Shown here: positions 52,112-62,444 of the stretch, piece after piece
Layout: every line of letters begins with the position of its first letter
How positions within the stretch are numbered: the stretch's first letter is position 1
Assembly (NCBI GenBank): GCA_018340805.1
Contig: JACMZG010000032.1
Coordinates: 7,806,098-7,870,097 of the forward strand
Length of the DNA: 64,000 nucleotides
Source: Microvelia longipes
Lineage: Eukaryota; Arthropoda; Insecta; Hemiptera; Veliidae
Direction: 5' to 3'
Position numbers and translations under genes: made by a program
The notes under the pieces: generated by a model
Seen by the model: the letters and a program-made list of their open reading frames with translations, nothing else
Told to the model about the DNA's origin: nothing
Databases searched by the model: none

Positions 52112-52376
52112 TTATTTTATTTTATTTTTTTTTTTATAAATAAATTTCCTTTATTTTATAAAGTACTTAATAATAATTAAATATGGCATAAAGGATTGAG
52201 TGCCACACACTAGAGGATTGCAAAATCCTGTGCTGTGTGGCACTTACTTAAATCTAAGGATAAACATGTTAATATTAATTGCGACGCTAAAAATGTTACA
52301 ATAAAAAAAAATTACAGAAATTATATAATCTAAAAATAATTGTATCCTTTGTATATGATAAAAATGAACTTGAATA
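52112..52376 (-). mobile_element. J-family 3' fragment inserted in F
   Basis: About 265 bases interrupt the CCHC cluster region of F's RLE (gtttcagggtttc / cctccacattgtctac). An A-rich tail on the minus strand (52112-52140) is followed by a hairpin (52200-52243) matching that of J at 37436-37477. It is therefore a strongly 5'-truncated second copy of the same family, containing 3' UTR only. Confidence 0.8.
52200..52243 (-). other. J-family 3' UTR hairpin, second copy
   Basis: GTGCCACAC (52200-52208) pairs with GTGTGGCAC (52235-52243), and AGGATT (52214-52219) pairs with AATCCT (52224-52229). Against 37436-37477 the outer G-C pair has become A-T and an inner G-C has become A-T, so pairing is kept through changes on both sides. 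Confidence 0.78.
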
Positions 52377-52405
52377 TTGCCTCCACATTGTCTACATGAA
52401 GGCGA

Positions 52406-53279
52406 TTATCCCTTATCTACATGTCTTTGCGCTTCCTTTATACCAATTAGATTGGCCCTCAGTTGTTCAGCAGATAGGAAGAGGGATTCTCTCAATAAAG
52501 AGTCGTCTCTCGACCATCTATTTCCAACTGGGTCGTCAACAAAGCTTTTAACTTCATGCCCAGTTGCTCCTTTTTCAGCCCACTCATTTATGTCGTTCTG
52601 CTCTCTAATAACCCTAGCGAGAGCAAGATTGGGGCCACCGTCAGGCCATGCTATGTGCATGCGATCGGCTGCCCTTTTTGCTCTCCCCAAAACATCATTA
52701 GTTTCACAGTAGAATTTAATGAGTGGGTCATTACTATCAAATACAGCTTTTGTGCTTTGAGGTTAGCAGCCAGCTCTATTACAGATTCTTGGAATTCCTA
52801 ATCCTCCATCTTTTGTTCTAGCGTGTATCAGACCTTTAGGGGTACTAGGTGGCAAGTGAACTATCTCCTTAACCCATACCCTCAAACTCTTATCACAGCT
52901 TTTCAATTTAGTAGCAGACGGAGGGTCTATAGCCATCCTATAGAAACGTCTAGGCAAAATGTACTCGTACATAAGTTTGAGTTTTTGTCTAGGCTTCAGG
53001 TTAAGTCTAGAAACCCTCGATATGCTACCAATTAAGTTGTCTAAAATTGTGATGTTGTCTAACCCCTTGAGGGGGTTAAAACTTACTCCTAGATTCTTAA
53101 AATTATCCTTAACTGTGATTGACTTGATTTTAAGGTTTTCTATAACTAACTGAGGATCTTCCAATGCCATAGAGCCACTAGGAAGTCTCTTGAGCCAGTA
53201 AGTGGAACATTTTTCTATTGACAGTTTCATATTGATGCTATTGAGATAAGCAACAATACCTGCCAATTTTAACTGCGCT
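52406..53279 (-). pseudogene. Element F RT thumb and linker
   Basis: Frame 52763-53266 starts just after motif C: AGIVAYLNSINMKLSIEKCS, LKPRQKLKLMYEYILPRRFY, KEIVHLPPSTPKGLIHARTK. Frame 52406-52690 continues the linker (MHIAWPDGGPNLALARVIRE, SFVDDPVGNRWSRDDSLLRE). A frameshift lies near 52760. It is nearly identical to G and H in the shared part. The RT catalytic motifs lie beyond the break at 53280 and are absent. Confidence 0.8.
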
Positions 53280-53715
53280 TAAAATATAATGCTATAAGAA
53301 ATATAGCAAAGGTTCAATTTAAATAAACAAATAATAATTGTGTCTTCTTAGACAGAATTGTAATATTTATACAAATAAATATATCAATGTTTGACCTCTG
53401 GTAGATCAACCTTATCAAGTGCAAAATTCAATTACTCATGATATTTATATTAAATTATTTTAAAAATATTATAATATAAGCTGAATGGAACATTTATTGG
53501 AATACCATTTAATGGAAAAAGTAACAACTAACAGTAGTAAAACCATAGTTATATTTGCTGGAGAACTTAAAATATAGAAAATGTGGTAATAAGAATTATT
53601 AAGTAAGCAAAGAAAAGATGTGAGATATAAAATCCTTCTATAAAACAAAATTGTTACTTTAAAAAGATTAAAAAATGTAAAAAGAAGAAAATGAAATACT
53701 ATATGCGACACTATA
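53280..53715. other. AT-rich block of unknown origin inside F
   Basis: About 435 bases with very high A+T and no convincing ORF lie between RT sequence and gag of F. At its high end atatgcgacac occurs twice (about 53702-53712 and 53727-53737); in H (63041-63051) it occurs once. The block therefore entered at, and duplicated, this 10-11-base word, or arose by template switching. No terminal inverted repeats were recognised. Confidence 0.6.
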
Positions 53716-54713
53716 CTATATAATATATGCGACACCTTTCCGTTTAGCCTATAGGTAACTACTTTCACCCCTGTAATCAGGGGCTTCAGTTTAGTCATAA
53801 CTTCTAATTTGAGCAACTTAATCAACTCGTTTCTCAAATCTTCCGACTTCTTAGCGTCGGAAGAATTCAAAGTCGGAGTGACTTTAAATTTAATAACGAC
53901 CGACTTATCGAAGTCGATCATTTTCTTTTTCAAGGCAGGGAGTGGGGGAGGCTAAGGAGGCTTGGGTTGGGGGGCGGGACGTGGCGGTTTCGGATTAGCC
54001 GGCTGAGGACCCGGAGGCTTAGGATTAGGGTGTCTTGGAGTGGGTCTGGGCGAAGCTCCATTACCACTTCCTTCACCACCACCAACATTACTGGACCCAC
54101 CCTGCCCTTTTCCTCCTGCAGAACCACCGCCTCCTCCACCAGAACTCTTTTTCTTAACTACTTCCACCCATGAATTTGGGTTAGGATTTGTGTCGTCCGG
54201 GTTGGTTGCATCAACCCCCTTGGTTAGTAACATTCGGAATTTCAACGCCTGAGTAAGGCGCTGGCAGACCTACCCCCCCCCCCCCCCATCTGAAAATGGG
54301 ATGAAGGGTGACAATGAGTTATTACTTTTAAATTGGCTTAACATTTTGTTTTTAGTGGCAAGCTCAGTAGCTTTGAAACATAGCTCAGTACTGCCTCTAG
54401 CCACTTCAAACGAAAGTTTAATAATACTACTTTTAATGTCCCTAAGGTGACTCAGGACATCATTTGTGTCAGCTCTGGTGATCTTAGCTTTCACAGTATC
54501 ACTAAGGCCTAGTTCAGAAATTATGACCTCTAATTGTTCTAACTTGCCTAGTGCAATTTCAGAATTCTCCTTACCAATATTTCTAAACTTATCAATAAGT
54601 GATGTGAAATCATCTCTATCATTTTCTTCTTCATCTTCATCGTCCTCGACTCGGGCTCTTTTCTCTCCTCCGCCTATGAGCCCCCTTAGCAGAGGCCTCG
54701 GGTTTTCATACAC
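53716..54713 (-). pseudogene. Element F gag, N-terminal half
   Basis: Frame 54270-54713: MYENPRPLLRGLIGGGEKRA, a very acidic run (EDDEDEEENDRDD) and a helical coiled-coil-like part (NSEIALGKLEQLEVIISELG). It ends in Gly coded by a poly-C run (54274-54288), where the frame slips. Frame 53952-54245: VDATNPDDTNPNPNSWVEVV, then Gly-rich and Pro-rich spacers. Frame 53730-53933: RRM-like start (SVVIKFKVTPTLNSSDAKKS, LKPLITGVKVV). The knuckles are gone. Confidence 0.78.
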
Positions 54714-54770
54714 GATACTATTCTCAGGTTTCAGCCATAGATGTGGCTGAAACCTCTATTTTTTATTTAG

Positions 54771-55850
54771 CTAGACCAGCTGATTGTTGGGCACTACGTG
54801 CACCTGACCCCTTGACTCTTTCTGTACAATTTCTAACCCTTCACTCTCTTCATCCCCATTCTCACTCCCGTGAAGGGGGATCAATTGAGCGTATTTGTCA
54901 TCTGGGTCAGGCCACAGCCCTTGAGTAGCAATTTCAGAGACCTCTTCAATCTTGTTTAACTTCTGAAACGAGCTTCTAGGCTTTGGCTTCGGAGGGACTT
55001 CCGCTGCCTTAACCTTTTTTTTAAGAGCCTCTCTGTTTGCAGACAGATCTTTTTCTAAATTAATAAGGATTTCTCGTTTCTTAATTCGATTGACGATCTC
55101 GAATTCTTGTTCCTTAGCCGCTTGAAGTCTTTTAAGTGATTTAGGAAGCTCTTTCTTAGCCACTCTGGCTTTTTCCTTGCTACCATCAGCTCTAGCCAAT
55201 TGGATCGAGTACTCCTTCTGCAGTACCCTCTCCTCAATAGAATAGTGCCGCTTGATCTGATCCTTCCAGGTTTGGCAGGCGTTAAGCAGCTGCTTGGCAC
55301 ATCCTAACCTGTTTAGATTGGCAACTCCTCTCTCTTTCTCTTCTATTGAAGCCTCCATTTTCCTCTTTGGCTCAGGGGCCATTTGCCTAATTAGCTCAGG
55401 CAAGAATCCGTCCTGAGCCTTAGGGAGGACTTTCTCATAAACAGTAATAACCTTAGGTTCTGGTGACTTAGGGCCAGGGTTTTCCATCAGACTAGAGTAG
55501 ATAGTACGCGCAAAGGTACTTGGGAGCGTACTCCTCCAACCCAAAAGTGCTTTTACTACAGTTCTCTCTATTGACGGAAAATCACCAGAACCGTTAACTG
55601 AGTAGCTACCGCAATCTCCAAACGAAGTTACGGAGTTACTAGACCTAGTGTTGTTCTGATAACTAAACCTAGAGTCGTAACCATCCCAACTAAGGCTGGT
55701 CGTGTTCTCTAGGGAATCACTTGGTCAGTAGAAAAAGGAATTGCTACTGCTACTACGAGGCAACACCGGTGTACTCGTAGCATTAAAATTAAACGAGCCA
55801 TTTAATAGTGGCTGATCACTATACGATGAGCCGTTCATCATAAAGGAACC
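54771..55850 (-). pseudogene. Element F ORF1, unknown protein
   Basis: Frame 54771-55544 gives 257 residues. The N-terminus extends upstream to about 55850 (NGSSYSDQPLLNGSFNFNAT ... stop ... SDSLENTTSLSWDGYDS). Motifs shared with EL1: SFG-x-x-G-x-YSVN, LMENPG/FMENPSG, QDGFLPELIRQMAP, a long Lys/Glu-rich helical part (about residues 60-180, probable coiled coil), and GLWPDPDDKYAQLIPLHG near the end. One TAG interrupts the N-terminus near 55730. Function unknown. Confidence 0.72.
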
Positions 55851-56037
55851 CGGATTGGGTTTCCAGGTGTAGGAGCCAGATACTCAATCCTCGGGCCCTA
55901 CCACTGGACGCGCTGAACCCAAATCTTAGAAAAACCTCTGATTCCTGTTAGAATAGAAATTTGGTTAAGTTAGACACCCCACAAGCCACCAAAGGGCAAA
56001 ACTCCCTTTTAGCCCTTCCTTATAAGTCAACTTAGAG
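55851..56037 (-). other. Element F 5' leader
   Basis: Short non-coding leader containing GGATTGAGTATCTGGC (55880-55895), shared with E at the same distance from ORF1, and an aaagggc...gccctt inverted run near 55992-56025 similar to E 42872-42902. It lacks the TGACGTCA module, so the 5' part is truncated at R1-2. Confidence 0.5.
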
Positions 56038-57147
56038 TAAAGGCAACTACCTCTATTCCTGAGCTTTCTAACCAATCTAATAGTAGGTTGATGGTAGCCG
56101 TCCATAGCAGTGGTCCTAGTATTGACCCCTGAGGGCACCCTTTGGTTACCTTCTTCCTATATTGGCTGAAGTTTCCGGTCGCTGTTACCTCTCTCTCTGA
56201 TAAGTAACTCTTTATGATGTCATGGATGTTTCTCGGACATCCCATTATTCTCAGACCTTCTACAATGTATGGCTACCATACGTTGTCAAAAGCTCCCGAT
56301 ATGTCAATAAAGACTCCCAGTGCGTATTTCTTTTTATTTATAAGAACATATTTCTGAGCACTGTTTATAGCATCGATTGTACTCTTTCGCGGCCTAAAAC
56401 CGTATTGTTTTCTGTTAATTACTCCTAGTTTCTCTAAGTGGTGTTCCAGTCTTGCATTGATTATTCTTTCATATACCTTCCCAAGGACTGATAGGAGACA
56501 TATTGGCCTATACGACTTCGCCTCCGTGCTCTCTTTGTCCTCACCCTTCCTTAGGATTTTAATCTCTCCTTTCTTCCATTCTTCGGGGAAGTAGCTGTTT
56601 TCATAGCATGCACGGAATAGTTCCAAGAGTCCGTTCTTTATTATGTTGAAAGCATTCAGTAATAGATCAGCGGTGATTCCATCCCTTCCAGGAGCTTTCT
56701 CTTTCTTACTTTTGAAGACTGCGTCGTTCAGTTCATCTTTGCTGATGGGTACGGTATCCTCCTGATTTTCATTTCTGGTTGTTTCCGATCTTAATCTCTT
56801 GTTTTCATCATTGTCAGAGTCGACATTATCGTCCGGGACCAGTTTATTGACTAGTATTTTAACTGTTTCTTCCCATGTAATGGTATGTCCCTTCTCATCT
56901 CTTACCAAGCTCATGATGTTTTCTGGTCTACTTTTTATTACGGTTTTATAAACTGTTCCCCATGGGTTTTTGTTTCCCTCTTTGGAAACATACTCTCTCC
57001 ATGATTCCATTTTCCTTTCCTTTATCGCTCTCCTGTATTCTTTTCTAGTCTCTCTTTCTTCCCTTACGATAATTTCTTTTATTACTTTTTTCTTTGTTCT
57101 CTTCGAGGCTCTTTTCAAACGGTTCGCCTTCTTTCTTAATTTACTTC
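56027..57147 (-). pseudogene. R1-2 reverse transcriptase
   Basis: Frame 56273-57118 (extending in frame to about 57147 as SKLRKKANRLKRAS) holds SWREYVSKEGNKNPWGTVYK, SKKEKAPGRDGITADLLLNA, AKSYRPICLLSVLGKVYERI, FRPRKSTIDAINSAQ and GVFIDISGAFDNVW (motif A). After a frameshift/stop near 56260, frame 56027-56245 has GCPQGSILGPLLWTATINLL (motif B) and IEVVAF, then breaks off just where FADD would follow. Confidence 0.87.
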
Positions 57148-57155
57148 TCCCTGAA

Positions 57156-57536
57156 GGGGGGAGGGAGCATCATTGGGAGATAAGGAAAGACAACACTGCG
57201 AGACAAAAACAAAACCTGAGCCTGGTGCAGCTGAACATGGGAAAAGCGAAAGTGGTAACGCCAGAATGCAGGAGATACGCGATTAAAAACAGAATCGACG
57301 TAATTGCAATCCAGGAGCCCTACACAAGGAATGGTAAAGTCGTAGGATGGAGTAAGGGTACCAAAATACACACAGGACCTCCAAGTCAGGAGAAGATAAT
57401 GGCTTGTATAGTAGTCCCAAATAGCAGGATTCAAACCATGACACTGTCACATTTAAGTGACACCCATATAGTAGTAGCCGAAATAAAAACAATGAGAAAA
57501 GAATCCATATACCTTGTGGTTCCGACTCTGCCGTGA
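57156..57536 (+). pseudogene. R1-2 APE endonuclease segment, inverted
   Basis: Reads on the plus strand as GREHHWEIRKDNTARQKQNL, SLVQLNMGKAKVVTPECRRY, IDVIAIQEPYTRNGKVVGWS (catalytic Glu region of APE) and LSHLSDTHIVVAEIKTMRKE. This matches residues about 50-170 of R1-1 ORF2. It is the only clear coding segment on the plus strand in the window. The rest of APE (GDFNAR, SDHN motifs) is missing at the 57147-57156 junction, so the inversion was accompanied by a deletion. Confidence 0.88.
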
Positions 57537-57581
57537 GATGCCTTCTTTGTTTCCCCCTTTTAGATTAGGGGGCAGAGAGGT

Positions 57582-57617
57582 GGCCCTCCCCACTTCTAAG
57601 GTAGGAGTGGGGAGGGC
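57582..57617. repeat. Perfect 13-bp inverted repeat beside the inversion
   Basis: GGCCCTCCCCACT (57582-57594) and its exact reverse complement (57605-57617) with a 10-base spacer, located in the ORF2 N-terminal Pro-rich coding region about 45 bases from the inversion edge. Confidence 0.88.
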
Positions 57618-57648
57618 CGAGTGAGCTCTAGAGGTTTCGGGTATTTCC

Positions 57649-58309
57649 TTATCCATAATTTATCCTTCTTACGGTCTTTTCCAAGGAGAATTTCCTGGCT
57701 GGACATTCATTGTCGTCAGCCTCATGATTACATTGTTTCTTGACTTTGTTGCAATTGGCACACTTTATGTTTTGGGCGTCAGCTTTGCAATCCTTTTTGC
57801 TATGCCCCTTTTCGGCACATCTCGCACAGGTTTCCTGATCTTCTTTGAAATATTTAGCCGGATGGCCATATTGCAAGCATTTGAAGCATCTTGTCTCTTC
57901 TATGTAATCAGCTATTTCACATTGGAACCATCCTAGGGCCACTTGTTTGAGGTTGAGCAAGATTTTCCTCATCTGTGGGTCTACTTTACATACCCATGTA
58001 CCTCTTTCTGCCTGTATGCTGCCTCTCTTAAATTTCAGTTTGCATCTAATTTTGAACTGGTCAAATGTCACTTCACCTCCTCTGAGGTTTTGTTCGTATA
58101 CCAGTTCATAGAATTCGGCCTCTGAGACGTTATTCGGAACTCTAGCAAACCTGATTTCAGGTAAGATCTCTTTAGGTCGCCTAATGATATAGCCTTTTTC
58201 CTTTAATTCTGCCTTCTCAAGAACCTTTTCTATACTTTGGCTACCTCTCGCTCTGATGGCTATTCCGCCATTCCTTACTTTGTACACAGCCTGTATTTTA
58301 GTAGGTAGA

Positions 58310-58347
<38 letters not shown>
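57649..58347 (-). pseudogene. R1-2 gag C-terminal half with 28S-encoded leader
   Basis: 232 residues. The first 16 ([16 protein letters not shown]) come from the 28S flank. R1 gag follows: AVYKVRNGGIAIRARGSQSI, FARVPNNVSEAEFYELVYEQ, VDPQMRKILLNLKQVALGWF, and the knuckles CFKCLQYGHPAKYF (last Cys replaced by Phe), CARCAEKGHSKKDC and CANCNKVKKQCNHE, ending RRINYG. Uninterrupted from the truncation to its stop, which overlaps the ORF2 start at 57656. Confidence 0.87.

Positions 58348-58373
<26 letters not shown>
58299..58373 (-). rRNA. 28S fragment between R1 and R2 sites
   Basis: Standard sequence, with R1-2 inserted at the R1 site and element H at the R2 site. Confidence 0.97.
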
Positions 58374-58698
58374 TAAAATATGTATATTTTAAATAATATT
58401 TCGGGCTTGGCCCTTCGTGGGCTTACAACTATAAAGTATATAACTTAACTTAGACTACAGGTTTATTACATACATAGTTGATATAAAAAATAAAATAAAT
58501 ATTCCTTAACTAATTATTATATACAATAATAACAATAATAATATACGATTACATCTTATACTTAACACACTATATCTAATAAGATAAGGAGAATTCTGTT
58601 TCTTTAACTTAACCGTTTTGGTCCGATCTAATTCTAATAACTTAATTTTACTTAATCTACTTCACAAAAGATCCTAGTCTACTAAGTAGAGAAAGGTA

Positions 58699-59104
58699 TC
58701 ATCCAGTGTCTAGATGCCGTTTTGCCATAGCAATCGAGCATCTTAACGCTGTCAGAGACATCGTTAACCCCTCCTTGGCTATAGATAATCCTACTTCTTT
58801 AAGAGCTTTGCGAGTCCTTATGGGGATAGCAATCCGGCTACCGATTACCATAGGAAGTACTTTAAATTTCCTTCGCTCAAATCTTCTTATGAGAGAGTCT
58901 CTGAGCTCTCTCATGAGTCTCTTTTATGAATTTAATGAGTGGGTCATTACTGTCAAATACAGCTTTTGTTGCTTTGATGTTAGCAAGCCAGACTCTATTA
59001 CAGATTCTTGGAATTCCTAATCCTCCATCTTTTGTTCTAGCGTGTATCAGACCTTTAGGGGTACTAGGTGGCAAGTGAACTATCTCCTTAACCCATACCC
59101 TCAA
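58699..59104 (-). pseudogene. Element H linker fused to RLE tail
   Basis: Frame 58877-59104 (KEIVHLPPSTPKGLIHARTK, FDSNDPLIKFIKETHERAQR) passes near 58910 directly into the RLE tail frame 58699-58914 (LIRRFERRKFKVLPMVIGSR ... CSIAMAKRHLDTG). The linker end, CCHC cluster and catalytic core are deleted. A similar but not identical deletion is found in G. Confidence 0.78.
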
Positions 59105-62070
59105 ACTCTATCACAGCTTTTCAATTTAGTAGCAGCAGAGAGGGTCTATAGCCATCCTATAGAAAACGTCTAGGCAAAATGTACTCGACATTTTTGCTAG
59201 GCTAGGCTCTAGAAACCTCGATATGCTACCAATTAAGTTAGCGGTCCACACAAATGTGTGAATGTTGTCAAACCCCATGAGGAAGGGTGTGAAAATTATC
59301 CTAAGGTAACTTAAAAGGTAACCTTTTACTACTTAGATGACTAGGCACATAATATCTATCCGATTCTCTCTATATGATCAGTGAGAGAGTGCGTGCCATG
59401 CCATAGCGAGCCACTAGAAACTCTTAGCCAGTAGCCTGTAAAGCATCCGTCGTGGTGCTAATTTCGCGAGTGTGTGATATTGATGCTAATCGAGATAGGG
59501 CAATCTTAATATGCCACACTGCGACCAATTTAGACTGCCCGGATCTTTCTCCGTCAGGTGAGTCTAATGCAGAGCATCGTAAACAAACTAAGTCATTCTG
59601 TTTGTCTGTCATATCGTCTCATAAGTCTCTGACAGAGGGCCAGACAAGCTAAACTCTGATCGAGTATGCAAGCAGATTATTCGAGATGACTCAATAGCCT
59701 GGACTATTATGAGAAATAATTAAGTGTGACTCATCATAATGAGGCACTTTTTATAATAACTAGATAGCAGAGATGATATTGTGAGTGAGATGAAGCAGAT
59801 CGAACCTTCTTGCATGGCGTGTGAATCTCTCTCTCTCACTAGTATGATCCTAAATATAGGGTTTTCTGCCATCACAACCCCAAGACCTTTGGTAGAAATT
59901 GTAGATACACAACACTCTATCGTGCTCATGCATACATTTAGTCTATTTGAAAAATAGCAGACGCAAAATGAGATACGAGCAGTAAGAAGCGTTGGACAGA
60001 TGACACTTCGCATGATGAAACACGTCCTCTTCTAGGTTCCTAGAGCATGAACGCGTAGCACACACGGTAGTTATATGCTTGTTAAGCACGGAAAACACGG
60101 ATCACTTGCAGTGACCACTGAACTGAATTTTGCTCGCTCATGCGGCGCGACAGCCGCGGATGCCTCACTCTGCGAGATCTCGCGCCTTTGATGTCGTAGT
60201 GTGACTTACGTATTAGTTCTATGATCCATTAGATGATAGTCTTTTCCTTTATTTAAATTTTTATCAGCTCGTTATATACCTAATGCACACCCCATCATAT
60301 CTAATAGAAAACAATTGTTCGAAGAGATACCAAATTGCCTCATAAATCCGGTGTATCTGTTGCCGTCGGGCGTGAGAGCGTCTAAGGACAAGAGGTGCGA
60401 GAGCGCGTATCAACAGATCAGACCTGAGTAAAGTCTTGGCCAGAGGGAACCTATTGTGAGTGAGTCGAAGTATTTACGCGAAGTGCGTGATCCAAAGGGA
60501 ATTCGTGTGTGGTCGCGCGAGCCTTCGAAAATGAGTAGAGCTGTGCGAGATGCGAGTTATTTAGAGGGTAAAAGAGTGGTGACAGATACGAGAGAGCATA
60601 TAATGATATATCACACTCAACAGGTGTGAGAGCTAAAAGTGCCATGCGAGCAGTTGTCTCTCCCATCTTTAAATCACGGTCTTGTTCGTGAGTAACCAAT
60701 CAGGTTCCAAGCGCTGCAGCGTAAGTTGTCGACTGATATATTCTTAATGATACGCCTGCCCAGCACATTCCTTGGGCGTGCTCAATAGCGCACGTCCTAT
60801 AGGAGAGTTGTTCCAGCATTAAGAGGGACATTCAGTCTGGAGTTATCATCTAGCGTGTTCCCATATATTATGGTTGCGGTAGAAAATGTCTGCCTCAGAC
60901 CGTCACACTCAGGGACCCTAGCGCCAAGAGTAGGGAGTGAAAAATCTCACCATAGTGTGTCAGTTTTCTACGAGAGAATAGATCTGCAAGAACTTCATAT
61001 TTTCCTCTAATCCAAAAAGTGTACATCAGCCAAAAATAGTACGATTCTACACAAATATTGGTGTGTGTACTATCATTCCACATTGCGTGTCTTTCTCCCG
61101 TTGCTATACTTCTTGCCTTAGCAGAGAGTTTTAACTGGATGTATTCTCCTCATTGTGAGCTCTAGACTGTGTATTGAGTCTGGCTCTTTTTGATATTTCG
61201 ATTTCCCTTCTCGAGGATCCAACCTGTGTGCTGCGTTTCGAGTGTCGTAGACATCTCTCCAGCAGAGTGAGAGACCAGACTGGAAGAACTAATGAGAGAA
61301 AGCACGACCTCCACCCAATCAATGACTCCGAAACACTTCATGTTAATGTTCAATTTATATCTGAGAGTACCAGCCTGAACTTTTATCGTGTAGTGAGAGC
61401 TGCGTGTATTATGACAATTGGGGAGAGTTTAGTAGATGTTCTCTTTATTTTTCTACTCTCGAATTCTTCTCACATGTCAACTCTTACAAATCCATGAGTA
61501 CGAGTCAATTCTCGATATACTAAATCGAATAGATATCGTCAGATATGAATCATTCGCCTATTCCAACCCTCTCGTGATCTCCCCTAAGAAAAGAATACAC
61601 CAACGAGGACAATCGGGACTAATATCTCTCAGGCCTTTAACCACATAGCGATTAGAATCTCTCCAGTCTTTCTTTCTTATCGGTCCTCCCAAAAGGGGAA
61701 CTCTCTGGGATATTTTTTCCGAGGTAATTTTACAATGGTATTTTATTGGACTTTTTGGTCACCTAGAAGTGGTCGTATCAACTTATCAGACCAGTGCGTG
61801 GAGTTTTTCTCACAACATTCGTAATTTTCAGAGCGCACTGCGCTCTCACCATTTTCGCCACTCTACACACAAAAGAACAACGCCAAGCACAATGATATGC
61901 ACAGCTCTATCGCTCACAGTATCTAAATTTTATTATGAGCGACCTTAGAGATTTAGCTTGTGCAGCCTTCTTTATGGGTAATATAATAATGATATAGTTC
62001 TTATGTCTCTTTGTATTACTCTATGCGTTCGAAGCAACAGTTTTATAAGAGAGTGGCTCTAAGTGAAGGG
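59105..62070 (-). other. Illegible R2-like RT region, dense small differences
   Basis: Landmarks of the R2-like RT occur in the right order, separated by many insertions and substitutions: ccatagcgagccactagaaact near 59405 (others: ccatagagccactaggaag), gatgaagcagatcgaacctt near 59793, cagatcagacctgagtaaag near 60413 (others: cataacagaccagagtagat). Extra GAG, GTG and CG words are abundant. No ORF survives. It begins sharply at 59105 next to clean sequence. Either the DNA is hypermutated or the consensus is poor. Confidence 0.55.
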
Positions 62071-62340
62071 CAACCTTTTGAAGCATAACCTCTTGTCAGG
62101 GTAATGATTGGCTCATTTCCCTATCAAAGACTTCTACCTCTGATCGCTCCAACATCTACCCCTACCACTGGGACCAGCCAAGGGAAGAGCCTTCTCGGTT
62201 TCCCTGATGGTGGGGTGCTTAACTCTAACATGCTGTGTTGAAGTGTTAAACCATTCCACCCTGTCCACCAGCATGCAAAAAACCTAATCCGGGGCATACC
62301 GGGCAAGGTGACCCTTCTTCAAAAGGAACTCTAATTATAA
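62071..62340 (-). pseudogene. Element H zinc-finger start of ORF3
   Basis: On the minus strand, 62330-62230 read GSPCPVCPGLGFLHAGGQGG, then a TAA and HFNTAC, the first finger of R2-like ORF3. After a frameshift HVRVKHPTIRETEKALP follows, then SDQRSEVFDRE-like Myb sequence near 62140-62110. Finger 2 and probably 3 are deleted. Confidence 0.6.
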
Positions 62341-62444
62341 TAGTATTACTATTATTCATTCTTAAAACTAGCTTACAATATCTATATACACAATATACAA
62401 TACAATATACAATATCTAGACTAATTAATTTATTTATTACTATT
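62341..62444. other. Spacer between gag and ORF3 of H
   Basis: About 100 bases of A/T-rich low-complexity sequence with repeated acaatata words. No coding signal. Confidence 0.5.

Larger units (their letters stand above)
51272..56037 (-). mobile_element. Element F: three-ORF R2-like retrotransposon, rearranged
   Basis: From the 5' side: leader and ORF1 (54771-55850), gag (53731-54713), an AT-rich foreign block (53280-53715), RT from motif C on (52406-53266), a J-family insertion (52112-52376), RLE pieces and 3' UTR. The 3' end is at an R2-site scrap. The AT-rich block replaces gag's second half, the fingers and the first half of the RT. On the 5' side it meets R1-2 RT sequence at about 56037. 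Confidence 0.82.
56038..58298 (-). mobile_element. R1-2: R1-like element with inverted endonuclease segment
   Basis: It starts at the R1 site (tagtaggtagagaca from 58299) inside gag, so it is 5'-truncated. It contains the gag knuckles (57649-58298), the ORF2 start, an APE segment in opposite orientation (57156-57536, plus strand), then RT (56038-57147) cut before motif C by the 5' end of F. The protein differs clearly from R1-1 (a second R1 subfamily, close to R1-4). Confidence 0.88.

Noticed and set aside
60451..61648. Short ORFs in the 59.1-62.1 kb region that look like novel small proteins.
   Set aside because: The region tracks a degraded R2-like RT with erratic changes; the frames have no known motifs and probably reflect noise.
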